Positions 47,920 through 57,253 of a DNA stretch of 64,000 bases are shown here, piece after piece. The stretch is from Burkholderia paludis. Lineage in GTDB: Bacteria > Pseudomonadota > Gammaproteobacteria > Burkholderiales > Burkholderiaceae. The position numbers and the translations under genes are program-made. Under the pieces are notes generated by a model that saw only the letters and a list, made by a program, of their open reading frames with translations, ran no database searches and was not told the DNA's origin. Position 1 is the stretch's first letter. Each line of letters opens with the position of its first letter. Location of the stretch: contig NZ_JPGL01000001.1 of NCBI RefSeq assembly GCF_000732615.1, forward strand, positions 186,001-250,000, given 5' to 3'.

Positions 47920-48680
47920 TGGCAGACGTCAAGGCTGTTCAAGACAGCGTGATGCAGTTCGTCCAGAACTTCATCTTCCAAAACGTCACGAACATCCTTG
48001 CTGACTACGCCGACAAGGTCTCGCTGAAGATCAAGGACGAGATCACGAAAAAGCTGAACTCGTTCTTCACCGATCTCGTCGGGACAGGTTCGATCGGCTC
48101 GTCCGAGCCACCTATGTGGCTCGATCAAGTCGGGGCACACTGGAACGAGCTGACTTACTTCTATCTCCATTACGAGAAGAATGATCACGTCAACTATTTC
48201 CAGTACAGCGTCCTCCCGCGCCGGGTGAAGAACAGCCCCGAGTCGCGTCGTATGCGCCGCAAGCACATCGGTGACGCCAAGCAGATGAAGAACTCCCTGC
48301 GTAACGAGCTGATGCGTCTGGGCAACCCATCCCAGTATTTTGGCGAAGTCAAGGTGACGATCGACGCGACGCGCATACAGAGTCTCGGCCGCTACCCCGC
48401 CGGGACGATGCGCAATGGGGTCAAGGTGGGTGGACGATACTACAGCCGCCCGTCCGACACTGTCCGCATCGTAGTCGACTGGCTCCCGAGGCTTAACAAC
48501 ATGAACGTGTTGATCGCGAACATGGTCGAGCAGTACCTGCCTGAGACAAACAACCTCGCCGCGAAGCTGACAAACAACCGGCGAGGCGCATACCGCCCGC
48601 TGGTGAGCGCCTACATCCTCTGGTATCAGCAGAACATGATCTTTCCGATCATCAACCGAGCAGTTGAACCATACCTATGA
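47919..48680 (+). CDS. tail-completion/neck protein, 253 aa
   Basis: Follows the closure gene with a 1-nt overlap (TAATG). An amphipathic helix region (FFTDLVGTGSIGSSEPPMWL) precedes basic segments (RRMRRKHIGDAKQMKNSLRN). By position it is similar to the gp10/gpZ type of neck protein. No direct motif. Confidence 0.65.
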   Translation: MADVKAVQDSVMQFVQNFIFQNVTNILADYADKVSLKIKDEITKKLNSFFTDLVGTGSIGSSEPPMWLDQVGAHWNELTYFYLHYEKNDHVNYFQYSVLPRRVKNSPESRRMRRKHIGDAKQMKNSLRNELMRLGNPSQYFGEVKVTIDATRIQSLGRYPAGTMRNGVKVGGRYYSRPSDTVRIVVDWLPRLNNMNVLIANMVEQYLPETNNLAAKLTNNRRGAYRPLVSAYILWYQQNMIFPIINRAVEPYL

Positions 48681-49138
48681 AAAGCGAAAACCTCTATGGC
48701 GATCACCTGTCGAGTCTCCTGAGATTCTGCGCAGACCAAGCGACCAACTTTCAGGCCTCGACGGGCATATCGCTTCAACCCGTCTTCTTCGACTCGTACA
48801 ACGACTACGACAAGCTACCATCCGGCAACCTGATCGGAGTCGCGCAGTATTCACTCGACTTTGACGAACACCTGACGACGGTATCGGCTGTCGTCGGAGT
48901 CGCGACCGAGAACGATACGAACGACTTTAATCTCACGCGAGTGATGAGCGCACTGGTTCAGCGGCTGCTACCGACGAAGTCGATCGACGTGCTCGATGCG
49001 TTGAAGGGGGACAAACTGGGGACGATGGTGGTGCAAAACGGCGTTCGTGTCTTGCCCGTAGGTGGTGGGTTGGGACGATCCATGAAGTGGGTGGCGTTCA
49101 TGGCATCGTCCACGGTTACTGCGGATCTTTCTTCGTAA
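48677..49138 (+). CDS. tail terminator protein, 153 aa
   Basis: Position between the neck gene and the tail tube gene. Size is typical (130-190 aa). The pattern fits a U-like alpha/beta fold: SLQPVFFDSYNDYDKLPSGN, then QYSLDFDEHLTTVSAVVGVA, LTRVMSALVQRLLPTKSIDV. It would cap the tail and stop polymerisation. It overlaps the previous gene by 4 nt and, at its 3' end, the antisense Arc-like gene by 23 bp. Confidence 0.7.
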   Translation: MKSENLYGDHLSSLLRFCADQATNFQASTGISLQPVFFDSYNDYDKLPSGNLIGVAQYSLDFDEHLTTVSAVVGVATENDTNDFNLTRVMSALVQRLLPTKSIDVLDALKGDKLGTMVVQNGVRVLPVGGGLGRSMKWVAFMASSTVTADLSS

Positions 49139-49310
49139 TGCTGCTGATGAGCTTCCGATCGGCGCTCGTAGCATTGTCGATCGCGGTTTCAAGCAGATGG
49201 ATGATCTCTGCATTCCGCGTTCGACGGTTAACTCTCGCACGCTGCTTGATCTGAACATCGAGCGTGATGGGGATGCGTACCGTAAAGGCCTCGCGCTCTT
49301 CCAACTCCAT
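49116..49310 (-). CDS. Arc-like ribbon-helix-helix DNA-binding protein
   Basis: On the minus strand inside the late block. MELEEREAFTVRIPITLDVQIKQRARVNRR... fits the Arc/MetJ fold: a beta strand (AFTVRIPITL), helix 1 (DVQIKQRARVNRR) and helix 2 (RNAEIIHLLETAI). Length 64 aa is normal. GGAGG lies nine bases before the ATG. An antisense small repressor between tail genes points to regulation of the late operon, possibly by binding a palindromic operator. Its own promoter must lie between 49311 and 49406. Confidence 0.85.
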   Translation of the reverse strand: MELEEREAFTVRIPITLDVQIKQRARVNRRTRNAEIIHLLETAIDNATSADRKLISSITKKDPQ

Positions 49311-49342
49311 TGCGTGGTTCCTCCATATACCAATAAAAACCT

Positions 49343-49371
49343 TTGATTCGCGAAGGTATCACACGTAGGAT
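49343..49371 (+). promoter_or_regulatory. sigma-70-like promoter before the tail tube gene
   Basis: TTGATT (49343-49348), 17-bp spacer, TAGGAT (49366-49371). It lies between the Arc-like gene (leftward) and the tail tube gene (rightward), a place where an Arc-type repressor could act. Confidence 0.5.
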
Positions 49372-49405
49372 CGCTCCACCAGAATTTTAAACCGGAGAAC
49401 TAACG

Positions 49406-50197
49406 ATGGCTGGTGAAGCAAAGTCCGAGAAGTTCATGCTGGGGTCGGCCACCGTGATGATCGGCCCCCAAACTGACCTGTTCAACCTCAATCCCGACGA
49501 GCACTCGATCGGTCTCGTGAAGAACTTCACAATCAGTGGCCAGCCGGCATACACCGAGCTGACGCAGGGCGTGAAGAACAGCGTTGTGTACTCGGTGATG
49601 ACCGGCAACCCCGTCACCGCCACGATGGAAGTATTCGAGCACACGTCGAAGAACCTCGCGTACGGCTTGGGTCTCGACGGTTCGGCGCTGACGCCGTCCA
49701 CGGTCAAGACCACGCTGAACGCAGACGTGCCTGCGAACGCCGCCGGCGCGGACACGCTGCCGGTCGCATCAGCCACCGGCTTCGCGGTCGGCGACTGGAT
49801 TCAAGCGATCGTGCCTGGTTACAGCGACCGTATGCTCGTCGCCAAGGTCAAGACTATCGATTCGACGGCGAAAACGCTGCAAGTCGTCAGCTCGCAGAAG
49901 TTCGACTACCAGTTGCCGAACGGTACGGTAGTCCAGAAGGTCAACGTGGTGGGTATCGGCTCGAAGGCTAACCAGCCGTTCCTTGCCGCGAAGGTGGTCG
50001 GCAACCTCGCCGACAACACGCCGGTTGCGCTGCTGATTCCCAAGATCCGCATCACGGGTGGCTTCACGCTGGCGTTCAAGACCGACGCGTTCGGCAACCT
50101 GCCGTACAAGTTCCAGCCGTACGATCTGGTCTCGACGGACCCGTTCTACGACGACTTCCTGCCGTTCGGGCAAGCGATGCTGGCGTCGGCAAACTAA
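49406..50197 (+). CDS. major tail tube protein
   Basis: The 263-aa protein starts MAGEAKSEKFMLGSATVMIG and has GLVKNFTISGQPAYTELTQG (tube-type beta strands), a middle Ala/Asp insertion domain (VASATGFAVGDWIQAIVPGY) and VALLIPKIRITGGFTLAFKT near the end, as in lambda gpV/phage tube proteins. GGAGAAC precedes the start. A terminator follows. Confidence 0.85.
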   Translation: MAGEAKSEKFMLGSATVMIGPQTDLFNLNPDEHSIGLVKNFTISGQPAYTELTQGVKNSVVYSVMTGNPVTATMEVFEHTSKNLAYGLGLDGSALTPSTVKTTLNADVPANAAGADTLPVASATGFAVGDWIQAIVPGYSDRMLVAKVKTIDSTAKTLQVVSSQKFDYQLPNGTVVQKVNVVGIGSKANQPFLAAKVVGNLADNTPVALLIPKIRITGGFTLAFKTDAFGNLPYKFQPYDLVSTDPFYDDFLPFGQAMLASAN

Positions 50198-50234
50198 GGT
50201 TCACGCCGGTACGGAGAAAAACCTTGAAGCACCA

Positions 50235-50265
50235 ATCCCCACGACACATAATCGTGGGGATTTTT
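50235..50265 (+). terminator. Rho-independent terminator after the tail tube gene
   Basis: ATCCCCACGA/TCGTGGGGAT (10-bp stem, 7-nt loop) followed by TTTTT. It lowers expression of the chaperone and tape measure genes relative to the tube protein. Confidence 0.9.
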
Positions 50266-50282
50266 CATTCGGAAACCAAAAC

Positions 50283-50684
50283 ATGTCGACCACCACCACG
50301 CGACAAGCCCCGCCCGCAAAACTCGACGTCACTCTGGCCGGCGAGAAGAAGAGCTTGTTCATGTCTTTTGGCTTGCTCAACGAACTGTGCCGGGGCATTG
50401 GCGATGCTCAAGGCGCATTGCAAGTCACGGCAAACTCTCAACTTCGTGATTTCGCCTTGATGGTTGTGCTTTCCGATCGAGACGAAGAAGGCAACGTCGT
50501 CAAGCCGATCAACGTCAATCGAATCGAAATGTCCATCGAAGACGGTGAACGTTTGCTCGACTGGGTGGCGCAGCACGCAACTGATTTTTTCGTGCGGACG
50601 ATGGAGAGAATCGTCACGGGACACAAGGACAAGGAAACCCGGTTGAAGGCCCTGAAAGAGTTGGCCGAAAACCCGGCAAGCTAA
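50283..50684 (+). CDS. tail assembly chaperone G (upstream product)
   Basis: The 133-aa protein starts MSTTTTRQAPPAKLDVTLAG with the ACCACCACCAC motif in codons 2-5, inside a small TGTCG/CGACA hairpin. The body fits a tape-measure chaperone (LNELCRGIGDAQGALQVTAN, IEMSIEDGERLLDWVAQHAT). The position between tube and tape-measure genes is that of lambda G. A -1 frameshift site lies four codons before its stop. Confidence 0.82.
   Translation: MSTTTTRQAPPAKLDVTLAGEKKSLFMSFGLLNELCRGIGDAQGALQVTANSQLRDFALMVVLSDRDEEGNVVKPINVNRIEMSIEDGERLLDWVAQHATDFFVRTMERIVTGHKDKETRLKALKELAENPAS
50669..50675 (+). other. -1 ribosomal frameshift site AAACCCG
   Basis: In the G frame the codons read A-AAC-CCG, an X-XXY-YYZ heptamer (AAA, CCC, G). 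A -1 slip gives AAA-CCC-GGC and enters the downstream frame, which is open from well before this point. The stop of G follows three codons later. Confidence 0.75.
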
Positions 50685-50995
50685 CCGCATACACGGACTG
50701 GTTCCGCGACCTCACTTTCAGCGAGGCAGTGTGCTGGGCATTCGAAACTGTTCCTTCTGCATTGCCAATTATTTTCTGGAAGTACAGTCGCGAGGACATT
50801 AAAATCCGCACACGGTTGAAGCTCGGCGAATGCCAAGCAAACCACGTGCAACAGTTCCAGACGTTGGCGATCCTTCTCTCCGAAGCCCTCGGCACAGGGA
50901 CTGCTTCGAGCACGTCCGAATCCTCCCAAGAAAACGTGCCCAAAGACTTCGCGGACGCCCAACGCCGGTTGGCAGCAGTCTTCGGGAAACGATAA
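50676..50995 (+). CDS. tail assembly chaperone T extension (frameshift product GT)
   Basis: The -1 frame continues KLTAYTDWFRDLTFSEAVCW AFETVPS... to a TAA at 50993-50995 that overlaps the tape-measure ATG (TAAATG). Its first part has no start codon until 50729, so a G-T fusion of about 237 aa is likely, as with lambda G/GT. Ser-rich tail near the end. Boundaries refer to the part read after slippage. Confidence 0.75.
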
Positions 50996-53900
50996 ATGGC
51001 GGGCGAGAATCAAGTACAACAGGGGCAACTGGACCTATCCCTTGGTCCGAAGATCTTTCAGGATGCGCAGTCCCTCTCGACCCTCCTCACTGAGATCTTC
51101 AAGCGCCTCAATGACATCAGCGGGATCGCGAAGCAAATCTCGATCCCCGGCGTTTCTTCCACCGATCCGAGTCAGTCCAACATCCTGGCTGCGATTGGTG
51201 GTCTTCAGCGCGACATGCGAACCATGCTCGCGACCGTACGATCGGGCGGACCGCAGGCGCAGATCAACCAAGCTCTCGTGCAAGGCACGCGCTCGCAGGC
51301 ACTTTTCGGCTCGGACAATCGCGCTCAGCTCGAACAGCTGACCGCGCTCAATGCCGCCGCCGAGCGTCGTGTGCTCCTTGAGCGACAACTTCAAGTCGCC
51401 CAGGAAGCGAACCGTGAATACTCGACGTCGCAGATGAGCGCGGCGACGCGGATCTACGAGATCACGGCGCGGATCACTGAAGCCCAGCAGCGCTACAAGC
51501 AAGCGATCATCGACAGTGACACCGCGACGCAGGCCTCGGCCAAGCGCGACATGCGCGATGGCCAACAGCGTCTCGACCAGCTGAAGCAGGAAATCGATCT
51601 GCGCGAGCGTGGGGCGCGCGTACGCCTCGGCCGCGCCCTAGACAGCGGCAAGAACGTTGATGTCGCGCAGGCCCAACTCGCGATAGTGAACGCTGACAAG
51701 GCGGATCTCTCGACGTCACTGCGCACCACGGTCGGTGCTCAGCAACGCGCCGAACGCGACGCGGCGAAAGCCCTGAGCAACGAGCGCAAGCAACTCGAAA
51801 AGGACTGGACCGCAGCGCTCACTGAGGAGCGCAGTCGGCAAGCCGCGATCGAGAAGGCATGGAATCAAGCCATTGTCGAAGACCGTCAGCGCACGCAACG
51901 TGCCGATGCCACATTCGAGCGGCAACTGCGCTCCGCGCAGGTTGAAGACCACAAGCGAGCACGCGACGCCGAGGCATCGTTCGACAAGACATGGAATTCA
52001 GCTCATCTCGAAAACCTCAAGCGCGACAAGGCCACTGAGCGGAAGTTCCTGGCTGACTGGGATGCCGCAATCCTTGAGGACCACCGGCGCTCAAAGACAA
52101 CGCAGAAGAAGCTCGAAGATGACTGGGATAACGCCATTCGAGAGAATCGTCGCCGCCAGCAGCAGGCAGACGAGGCAGCGGCTCGCGCCGCTGCTCAGTT
52201 CGGTCCCGATCGAGCGACGCTTATGCGCCTGCGTGATGCACAAGCCGAGAGCAACCGTCGCAACAGTCCCGATTTTCAGGATCAACAGGACTCAGCTACG
52301 CGTGCTCGTCGCTATCGCCAAACATTTGGCGACGGCGGAGCGTCAATCGCGCTGACGCAGACCGCCCTCCTCGCCAATTACAGCGTGACCCGTGGGGTGC
52401 AGACTGCGTTCACGTCCGCGTTGCAGAACACGATTCAGTACGAAGAAGCACTGGCCCACCTCAAGACGATCACGTCCGCGACCGATCTTCAGCTCGCCTC
52501 TCTCGCGTCAACTATCGAGACTGTCTCGAATGCGACACGTTACAGCGCGACGGATCTGACCAAGGCAGCTGCCGCCTTGTCGGAGACGGGTGTGACTACC
52601 AACCAGCTCGGTGTAGCACTCCGCGGCGTGGCTGACCTCGCCACCGCCACGGGCGAAGACTTCAACAAGACGGTTAACACCGTCACCGGTTCGCTCGGCG
52701 CGTTCAAGATGTCCGCGAGTGATACGGTTCAGGTAACGAACATGATCGCCCAGGCGGTCAACTCGTCGCGCCTGACAATGGACAAATTGAAAACGTCGAT
52801 CGAAACCGCAGGCGAGACCGCGAGTGAGGCTGGTGTCTCGTTCAAGGAAATGCTGTCAGCGACCGTGGCCATCACGAATACTGGTACGGCCTCTGGTGCG
52901 ACGCTCGGCGGTGGACTGCGTCAACTGCTGATCGACCTCGAAAAGCCGAGCCAGAAGTTCAAGGCAACGCTGGATCAACTGGGTCTCACGCAGCAAGACA
53001 TCAACGTCAAGTCGCAAGGCCTGTACGGTGCGCTGAAGAACCTGAAGGATGCGGGCTTTACCGCAGCCGACGCCATGCAGGCGTTCGAGGCGCGCAGTGC
53101 GTCGGCGTTCACAGCACTCTCGGGCAACCTAGCCGAGATGAACGACTTTTCGTCCACATTGAATCACACGGATGCAGCAGCGCGTGCCAACGCTGAGCAG
53201 ATGGAAACGCTCGGCGCTCAGTACGATCGCTTCAAGAACCAGACGTCGCTTCTGGTCGGTGACGGCTTCAAGCCGTTGCTCGACGGACTGAAGAACATCC
53301 TGGATATGACGTCAAGCGCCGAAGCCGCGTTGAAGAGCTACGGTGGGGTCACCGAGACGGTCGGCACGCTGATCGGCACGGGCGCACTCGCGGTGGGCTT
53401 GAAGTATGTCGGCGGGCTGCTCGGCGGCATCGCCGGCATGACATTCGGTGGCTTCGAAGCCGCTGCTGGTGTCGCTGCAATGGGCGGCCAGATCGGCCTC
53501 GTGATCGGCGCCATCGCAGGACTTACGGCCGGCGTCGTCTACCTTGTCAGTAAGCTGAATGACTCCGGGAAGGCGTTTGAGGAGCAGCGTACAGCTGTCA
53601 ACGCTGCGAAAGATGCTGTGACATCGTCAAAGCAATCGTACGACAGCATCGGCCGTCAGATCGACACGCTACGCTACAAGATGACGGCGCTCAACGAGCA
53701 CCCGGAACAGCTCAAGCGTGAAGTCGACGATCTCAGCGTCCAGTTCGAGAAATACGGCGTCACGCTTGACAAAGACGCCATCGGGAAAACCGAAAACCTG
53801 ATCATTGCATTGCAGCGCTTGCAAGGCGAGCTTGGCAAGCGATATGAGTTGAATACGTCCGTCCTCAGCGCGCAGCTTGACGTCATGGTCGAGCGCGCCA

Positions 53901-56860
53901 AAGAGTCTACCGGGCAAGAGGCCGGCAAGTTCCAGGCAAATGCCTTTTCTGGCCCACGCGACAAGATCGAACAGTCCAGCGGTGTGACCCTGGTGACCTC
54001 TGAACCGTACTACGACGCCGCCGGTGTCGGCGTCGCTCAGGGGCAAGTTCGATTCAACGCCGTGCCTGGTGGGCGTCGATCCGCAGGCTATCTGCCAGTC
54101 GACGAGGGCGTGAACAAGGACAACATCCCCGCAATCATCCAGTACCTGAAGGATGCGGGCGCTGACGTGTCTGGCAAGGTCCAGGCGGGCTTGGTGGACG
54201 CAGCTGGCATCAACGGACAGCCGCATGATCTGGATGCTCAACGGGCCTTCTCGACGGCCGTGAATAATGCGATTGCGAAAGCAATTCAGGCGCGCAGTGG
54301 GCAAAATGCCTCGGATGCCGAGAAGGCGAATTCGTATGGCGAGGAGCAAGCACTGTCCAACTTGCTCGCCAATCTCCAGAAGGTCACGAACGGCCTGCAA
54401 ACGGCACAAGGCTATCAGCATGATCTGGACCGTGCCAACAAGACCCTCGCCAGCCAGCGCTACGCCGAGACGAACCCGGCCGCGCAGGAGATCGTCAGAG
54501 CGGTCTCGGCGGCGGTCACTCGTACAACAGGCGTACTCGGCTCCCCTGAATCGCGCCTTGACTCACTCTGGACGGCTCTGAAAACGCAGGAGAGCGGAAA
54601 TCGGCAGTTCGACAGCAATGGGCGACCAGTCACGTCGAACAAAGGGGCTATCGGTATCGCCCAGGTGATGCCCGACACAGCCCCCGAAGCTGCACGGCTG
54701 GCAGGCCTACCGTGGGACGACAACCGCTACCGAAACGACCCGACGTATAACGAGGCGATCGGCCGTGCGTACCTCAACGCTCAGTTAAAGAAGTATGGCA
54801 ACAACTCGACACTCGCGCTCGCGGCCTACAACGGTGGCCCCAGCTACGTCGACAGGCTGCTGGCTACTACGAGCGGGGACGGCCGTTCGATGGATTTCCG
54901 CAACCCAACCGGCGTCACCGAAACCGAGTTCGTCAACGCGCTCAAGCCCGAGACACGCAACTACGTGCAGCGCATCGGCAGCGGCGCTGGTGCGTTCGGC
55001 CGCTACCAGAATCTCTTGAACAACTCGGGTCTTGCGAGCCAAGGCGCGGCCAACAGCCAGCTCATGCGTCAGCTCCAGTCACAGCTAGACGCATCCAGTG
55101 ACGACATCCAGAAAGCATTTCTGCTCGCGCAGATCGACCAGCTAAAAGTCGCGCAGAACCACATCCAGCGCGAAATCGAGAATGCGCGTGCCGAGGCCGC
55201 CCCTTCCCTGAAAGCGACCAATTCCGCGGCTCAGCGCGCGCTTCAAGCTCAGCTGGCCGAAGTTGATACGCAGGCTGGTATCACCCGTGACCCGGAGAAG
55301 GCACGGCAGCTCGGCGACGTCGCCGTCGAGTTGATCAAGAATCAGTACAACCGTACGATCGACACGCTGAAGAAGACCAGCCCAACCCTTCAGATCGGCG
55401 ATCACCGTGACTACGCAGATGACGTGAAGCAACAGCTTCAGTCGTTGCAGGACGAGATGGACGCGAAGGTTCGCTCGCAGATCGACAAGAACACGGAACG
55501 CGTGCGCAAGCTCAACGAGCAAATCAAGGCCGCGCAGTTTAAGGAGGACGAAGATCGGGCGCGAATGGCGTTCAACGCTTTCATGACCACGCTCAAGGGC
55601 GACGAGAAGACACGAACAAGCAATCAGGCAATCGAGCTGAAACGCAACTCGTACCCGGTCGTTGCCGATCAGGCAGCGTCGACATACATGAGTGATCCAC
55701 GCTACTCGGCCCAGTTCAGCCAGGTTCAGCGTCAGTCGCTCAGCATCAAGGCAGCGGCCGATCAGGACGTCGTAGACGCGCGCAATCTCGTCACGTATCA
55801 AGCGAACATCACCGAATTGCGCGGCGAAATCGAGCAATTGCGGAAACAAGTCAACGCCCGTACGGCAATGCTTGGCGAGGAAGGTGATGGCGCTGGTTCT
55901 CCCGCGACCGGCCTGTACTCGCAGCTCGCTGCGGCAAAGGCCGACCCCGCGAAACGGGAGGAACAGGCACGCCTCGAAGCGACGATCGTGCGCCTCACCA
56001 CGGAACGCACTGCGCAGCAGGGAGAACTCAACGCGCTGCAAGACAAGTCGAACGCACTGGTGGAGAGTCAGGAACGTCTGCAGGAGAAGCTGGCAGCGAA
56101 GACCACCACCGGCTCCTTCTCACTGATGCAGGGCATCAACGAGGCGAACAAAAACTTTCTCGACACACACAATGCGACTTCGATGGCAATCGACGGGTAT
56201 GCCAACATGCTGAACGGGACCGACAACGCGTTGATCCAGTTCTTCGACGACCTGACCACCCACTCTAAAACCGCTGGTCAGGCCGTCAAGGATTTCGGCG
56301 TGTCATTCCTGAAGATGGTCATGCAGATCCTCGAACAACAAGCCGCGCTCATGCTTATCAAGGGCTTCCTGAGCATGTTCGGGACAGCTGCGTCCGCTTC
56401 CGCAGCGCCCACGGCCACAGGTGGCTTTGATATGCCCGCCACCGGCACCGCACTCGCGGTCCAAGGCGGCTCCGTCAGCAACGGCCTCGTCTCCCGCTCG
56501 GCAGGTGTGAAGCGCTTCGTGTCCGGCGGCAGCGTGACGGGCGGGATGCCCGGTCGTGACTCCGTACATGCTCTTTTGAAAGAGGGAGAGTATGTGCTAA
56601 ACGATGGCGCCGTGTCGACGGTCGGCACCGACTTCCTCGACAACCTCAACGCACACAGCAACCGAGTCGTCTCGAAGAGCACGCCAGCACCGAAGCCCGA
56701 ACGCGAGAAGCAGCCGCAGCACGTCAATGTATGGGTCGTTGCCCCGGATCAAAAGCCACAGATGGGTCCGAATGACGTCGTCGCCGCGATTAGCAACGAC
56801 ATCGTCACGGGCGGCTCTACGAAGAAACTGATCAAGCAAGTCGCACTAGGTCAAATGTAA
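50996..56860 (+). CDS. tape measure protein with lytic transglycosylase domain
   Basis: At 1954 aa this sets a long tail (about 0.15 nm per residue predicts near 290 nm by the usual rule). In order: coiled coil; five to six 22-residue repeats near residues 260-390 (xxxWxxAxxExxR...); a TP901-type tape-measure core (residues 480-740: SNATRYSATDLTKAAAALSE, ATGEDFNKTVNTVTGSLGAF); hydrophobic GLLGGIAGMTFGGFEAAAGV segments; an SLT domain near 1185-1330 (LWTALKTQESGNRQFD with the catalytic Glu, KGAIGIAQVMPDTAPEAARL, LALAAYNGGPSYVDRLL); and more coiled coil. The SLT domain should open peptidoglycan during DNA entry. Confidence 0.93.
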   Translation: MAGENQVQQGQLDLSLGPKIFQDAQSLSTLLTEIFKRLNDISGIAKQISIPGVSSTDPSQSNILAAIGGLQRDMRTMLATVRSGGPQAQINQALVQGTRSQALFGSDNRAQLEQLTALNAAAERRVLLERQLQVAQEANREYSTSQMSAATRIYEITARITEAQQRYKQAIIDSDTATQASAKRDMRDGQQRLDQLKQEIDLRERGARVRLGRALDSGKNVDVAQAQLAIVNADKADLSTSLRTTVGAQQRAERDAAKALSNERKQLEKDWTAALTEERSRQAAIEKAWNQAIVEDRQRTQRADATFERQLRSAQVEDHKRARDAEASFDKTWNSAHLENLKRDKATERKFLADWDAAILEDHRRSKTTQKKLEDDWDNAIRENRRRQQQADEAAARAAAQFGPDRATLMRLRDAQAESNRRNSPDFQDQQDSATRARRYRQTFGDGGASIALTQTALLANYSVTRGVQTAFTSALQNTIQYEEALAHLKTITSATDLQLASLASTIETVSNATRYSATDLTKAAAALSETGVTTNQLGVALRGVADLATATGEDFNKTVNTVTGSLGAFKMSASDTVQVTNMIAQAVNSSRLTMDKLKTSIETAGETASEAGVSFKEMLSATVAITNTGTASGATLGGGLRQLLIDLEKPSQKFKATLDQLGLTQQDINVKSQGLYGALKNLKDAGFTAADAMQAFEARSASAFTALSGNLAEMNDFSSTLNHTDAAARANAEQMETLGAQYDRFKNQTSLLVGDGFKPLLDGLKNILDMTSSAEAALKSYGGVTETVGTLIGTGALAVGLKYVGGLLGGIAGMTFGGFEAAAGVAAMGGQIGLVIGAIAGLTAGVVYLVSKLNDSGKAFEEQRTAVNAAKDAVTSSKQSYDSIGRQIDTLRYKMTALNEHPEQLKREVDDLSVQFEKYGVTLDKDAIGKTENLIIALQRLQGELGKRYELNTSVLSAQLDVMVERAKESTGQEAGKFQANAFSGPRDKIEQSSGVTLVTSEPYYDAAGVGVAQGQVRFNAVPGGRRSAGYLPVDEGVNKDNIPAIIQYLKDAGADVSGKVQAGLVDAAGINGQPHDLDAQRAFSTAVNNAIAKAIQARSGQNASDAEKANSYGEEQALSNLLANLQKVTNGLQTAQGYQHDLDRANKTLASQRYAETNPAAQEIVRAVSAAVTRTTGVLGSPESRLDSLWTALKTQESGNRQFDSNGRPVTSNKGAIGIAQVMPDTAPEAARLAGLPWDDNRYRNDPTYNEAIGRAYLNAQLKKYGNNSTLALAAYNGGPSYVDRLLATTSGDGRSMDFRNPTGVTETEFVNALKPETRNYVQRIGSGAGAFGRYQNLLNNSGLASQGAANSQLMRQLQSQLDASSDDIQKAFLLAQIDQLKVAQNHIQREIENARAEAAPSLKATNSAAQRALQAQLAEVDTQAGITRDPEKARQLGDVAVELIKNQYNRTIDTLKKTSPTLQIGDHRDYADDVKQQLQSLQDEMDAKVRSQIDKNTERVRKLNEQIKAAQFKEDEDRARMAFNAFMTTLKGDEKTRTSNQAIELKRNSYPVVADQAASTYMSDPRYSAQFSQVQRQSLSIKAAADQDVVDARNLVTYQANITELRGEIEQLRKQVNARTAMLGEEGDGAGSPATGLYSQLAAAKADPAKREEQARLEATIVRLTTERTAQQGELNALQDKSNALVESQERLQEKLAAKTTTGSFSLMQGINEANKNFLDTHNATSMAIDGYANMLNGTDNALIQFFDDLTTHSKTAGQAVKDFGVSFLKMVMQILEQQAALMLIKGFLSMFGTAASASAAPTATGGFDMPATGTALAVQGGSVSNGLVSRSAGVKRFVSGGSVTGGMPGRDSVHALLKEGEYVLNDGAVSTVGTDFLDNLNAHSNRVVSKSTPAPKPEREKQPQHVNVWVVAPDQKPQMGPNDVVAAISNDIVTGGSTKKLIKQVALGQM

Positions 56861-57253
56861 ATGGCAACGTCACTCACTTTCGACTTTCCGAATCATCTGG
56901 TCGAGGAGAAGTACCCCGAGTCTGGAACACGCATCCAGCTCGGGAACTCCTATGTCTTCGCTACGCCGCCGACCGCTCCGGAACAACGTACTTTCATTCT
57001 CTCATTCGAGACGATGTGGCGCGGGCTTAATGCGGACGGCACAGTGGACATCGCAACAAATCCGCTCAACAACATGGGGCTACTGAAAGACTTCTACGAA
57101 ACGTACAGACTCTATAAGACATTCCAGTATAAGCACCCGTGGCTGGGGGCCATGAACGTCCGCTTCAACAAGCCTCTCGAAATGCCGAAGGGTAAGAAGG
57201 GAGCCGACGGATGGTCTGAGTCCTTCAGCGTCGAGTTCGTGGAGATGCCGTGA
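56861..57253 (+). CDS. minor tail protein M-like
   Basis: The 130-aa product begins right after the tape measure (TAAATG). It fits the gpM/phage minor tail type: FDFPNHLVEEKYPESGTRIQ, TFILSFETMWRGL, TFQYKHPWLGAMNVRF and a final ESFSVEFVEMP strand. It is a tail-tip component between tape measure and L. Confidence 0.78.
   Translation: MATSLTFDFPNHLVEEKYPESGTRIQLGNSYVFATPPTAPEQRTFILSFETMWRGLNADGTVDIATNPLNNMGLLKDFYETYRLYKTFQYKHPWLGAMNVRFNKPLEMPKGKKGADGWSESFSVEFVEMP

Noticed and set aside
56100..56112. ACCACCACC in the tape measure gene
   Set aside because: It encodes Thr-Thr-Thr far from any start codon, so it is not counted with the start-proximal motif.
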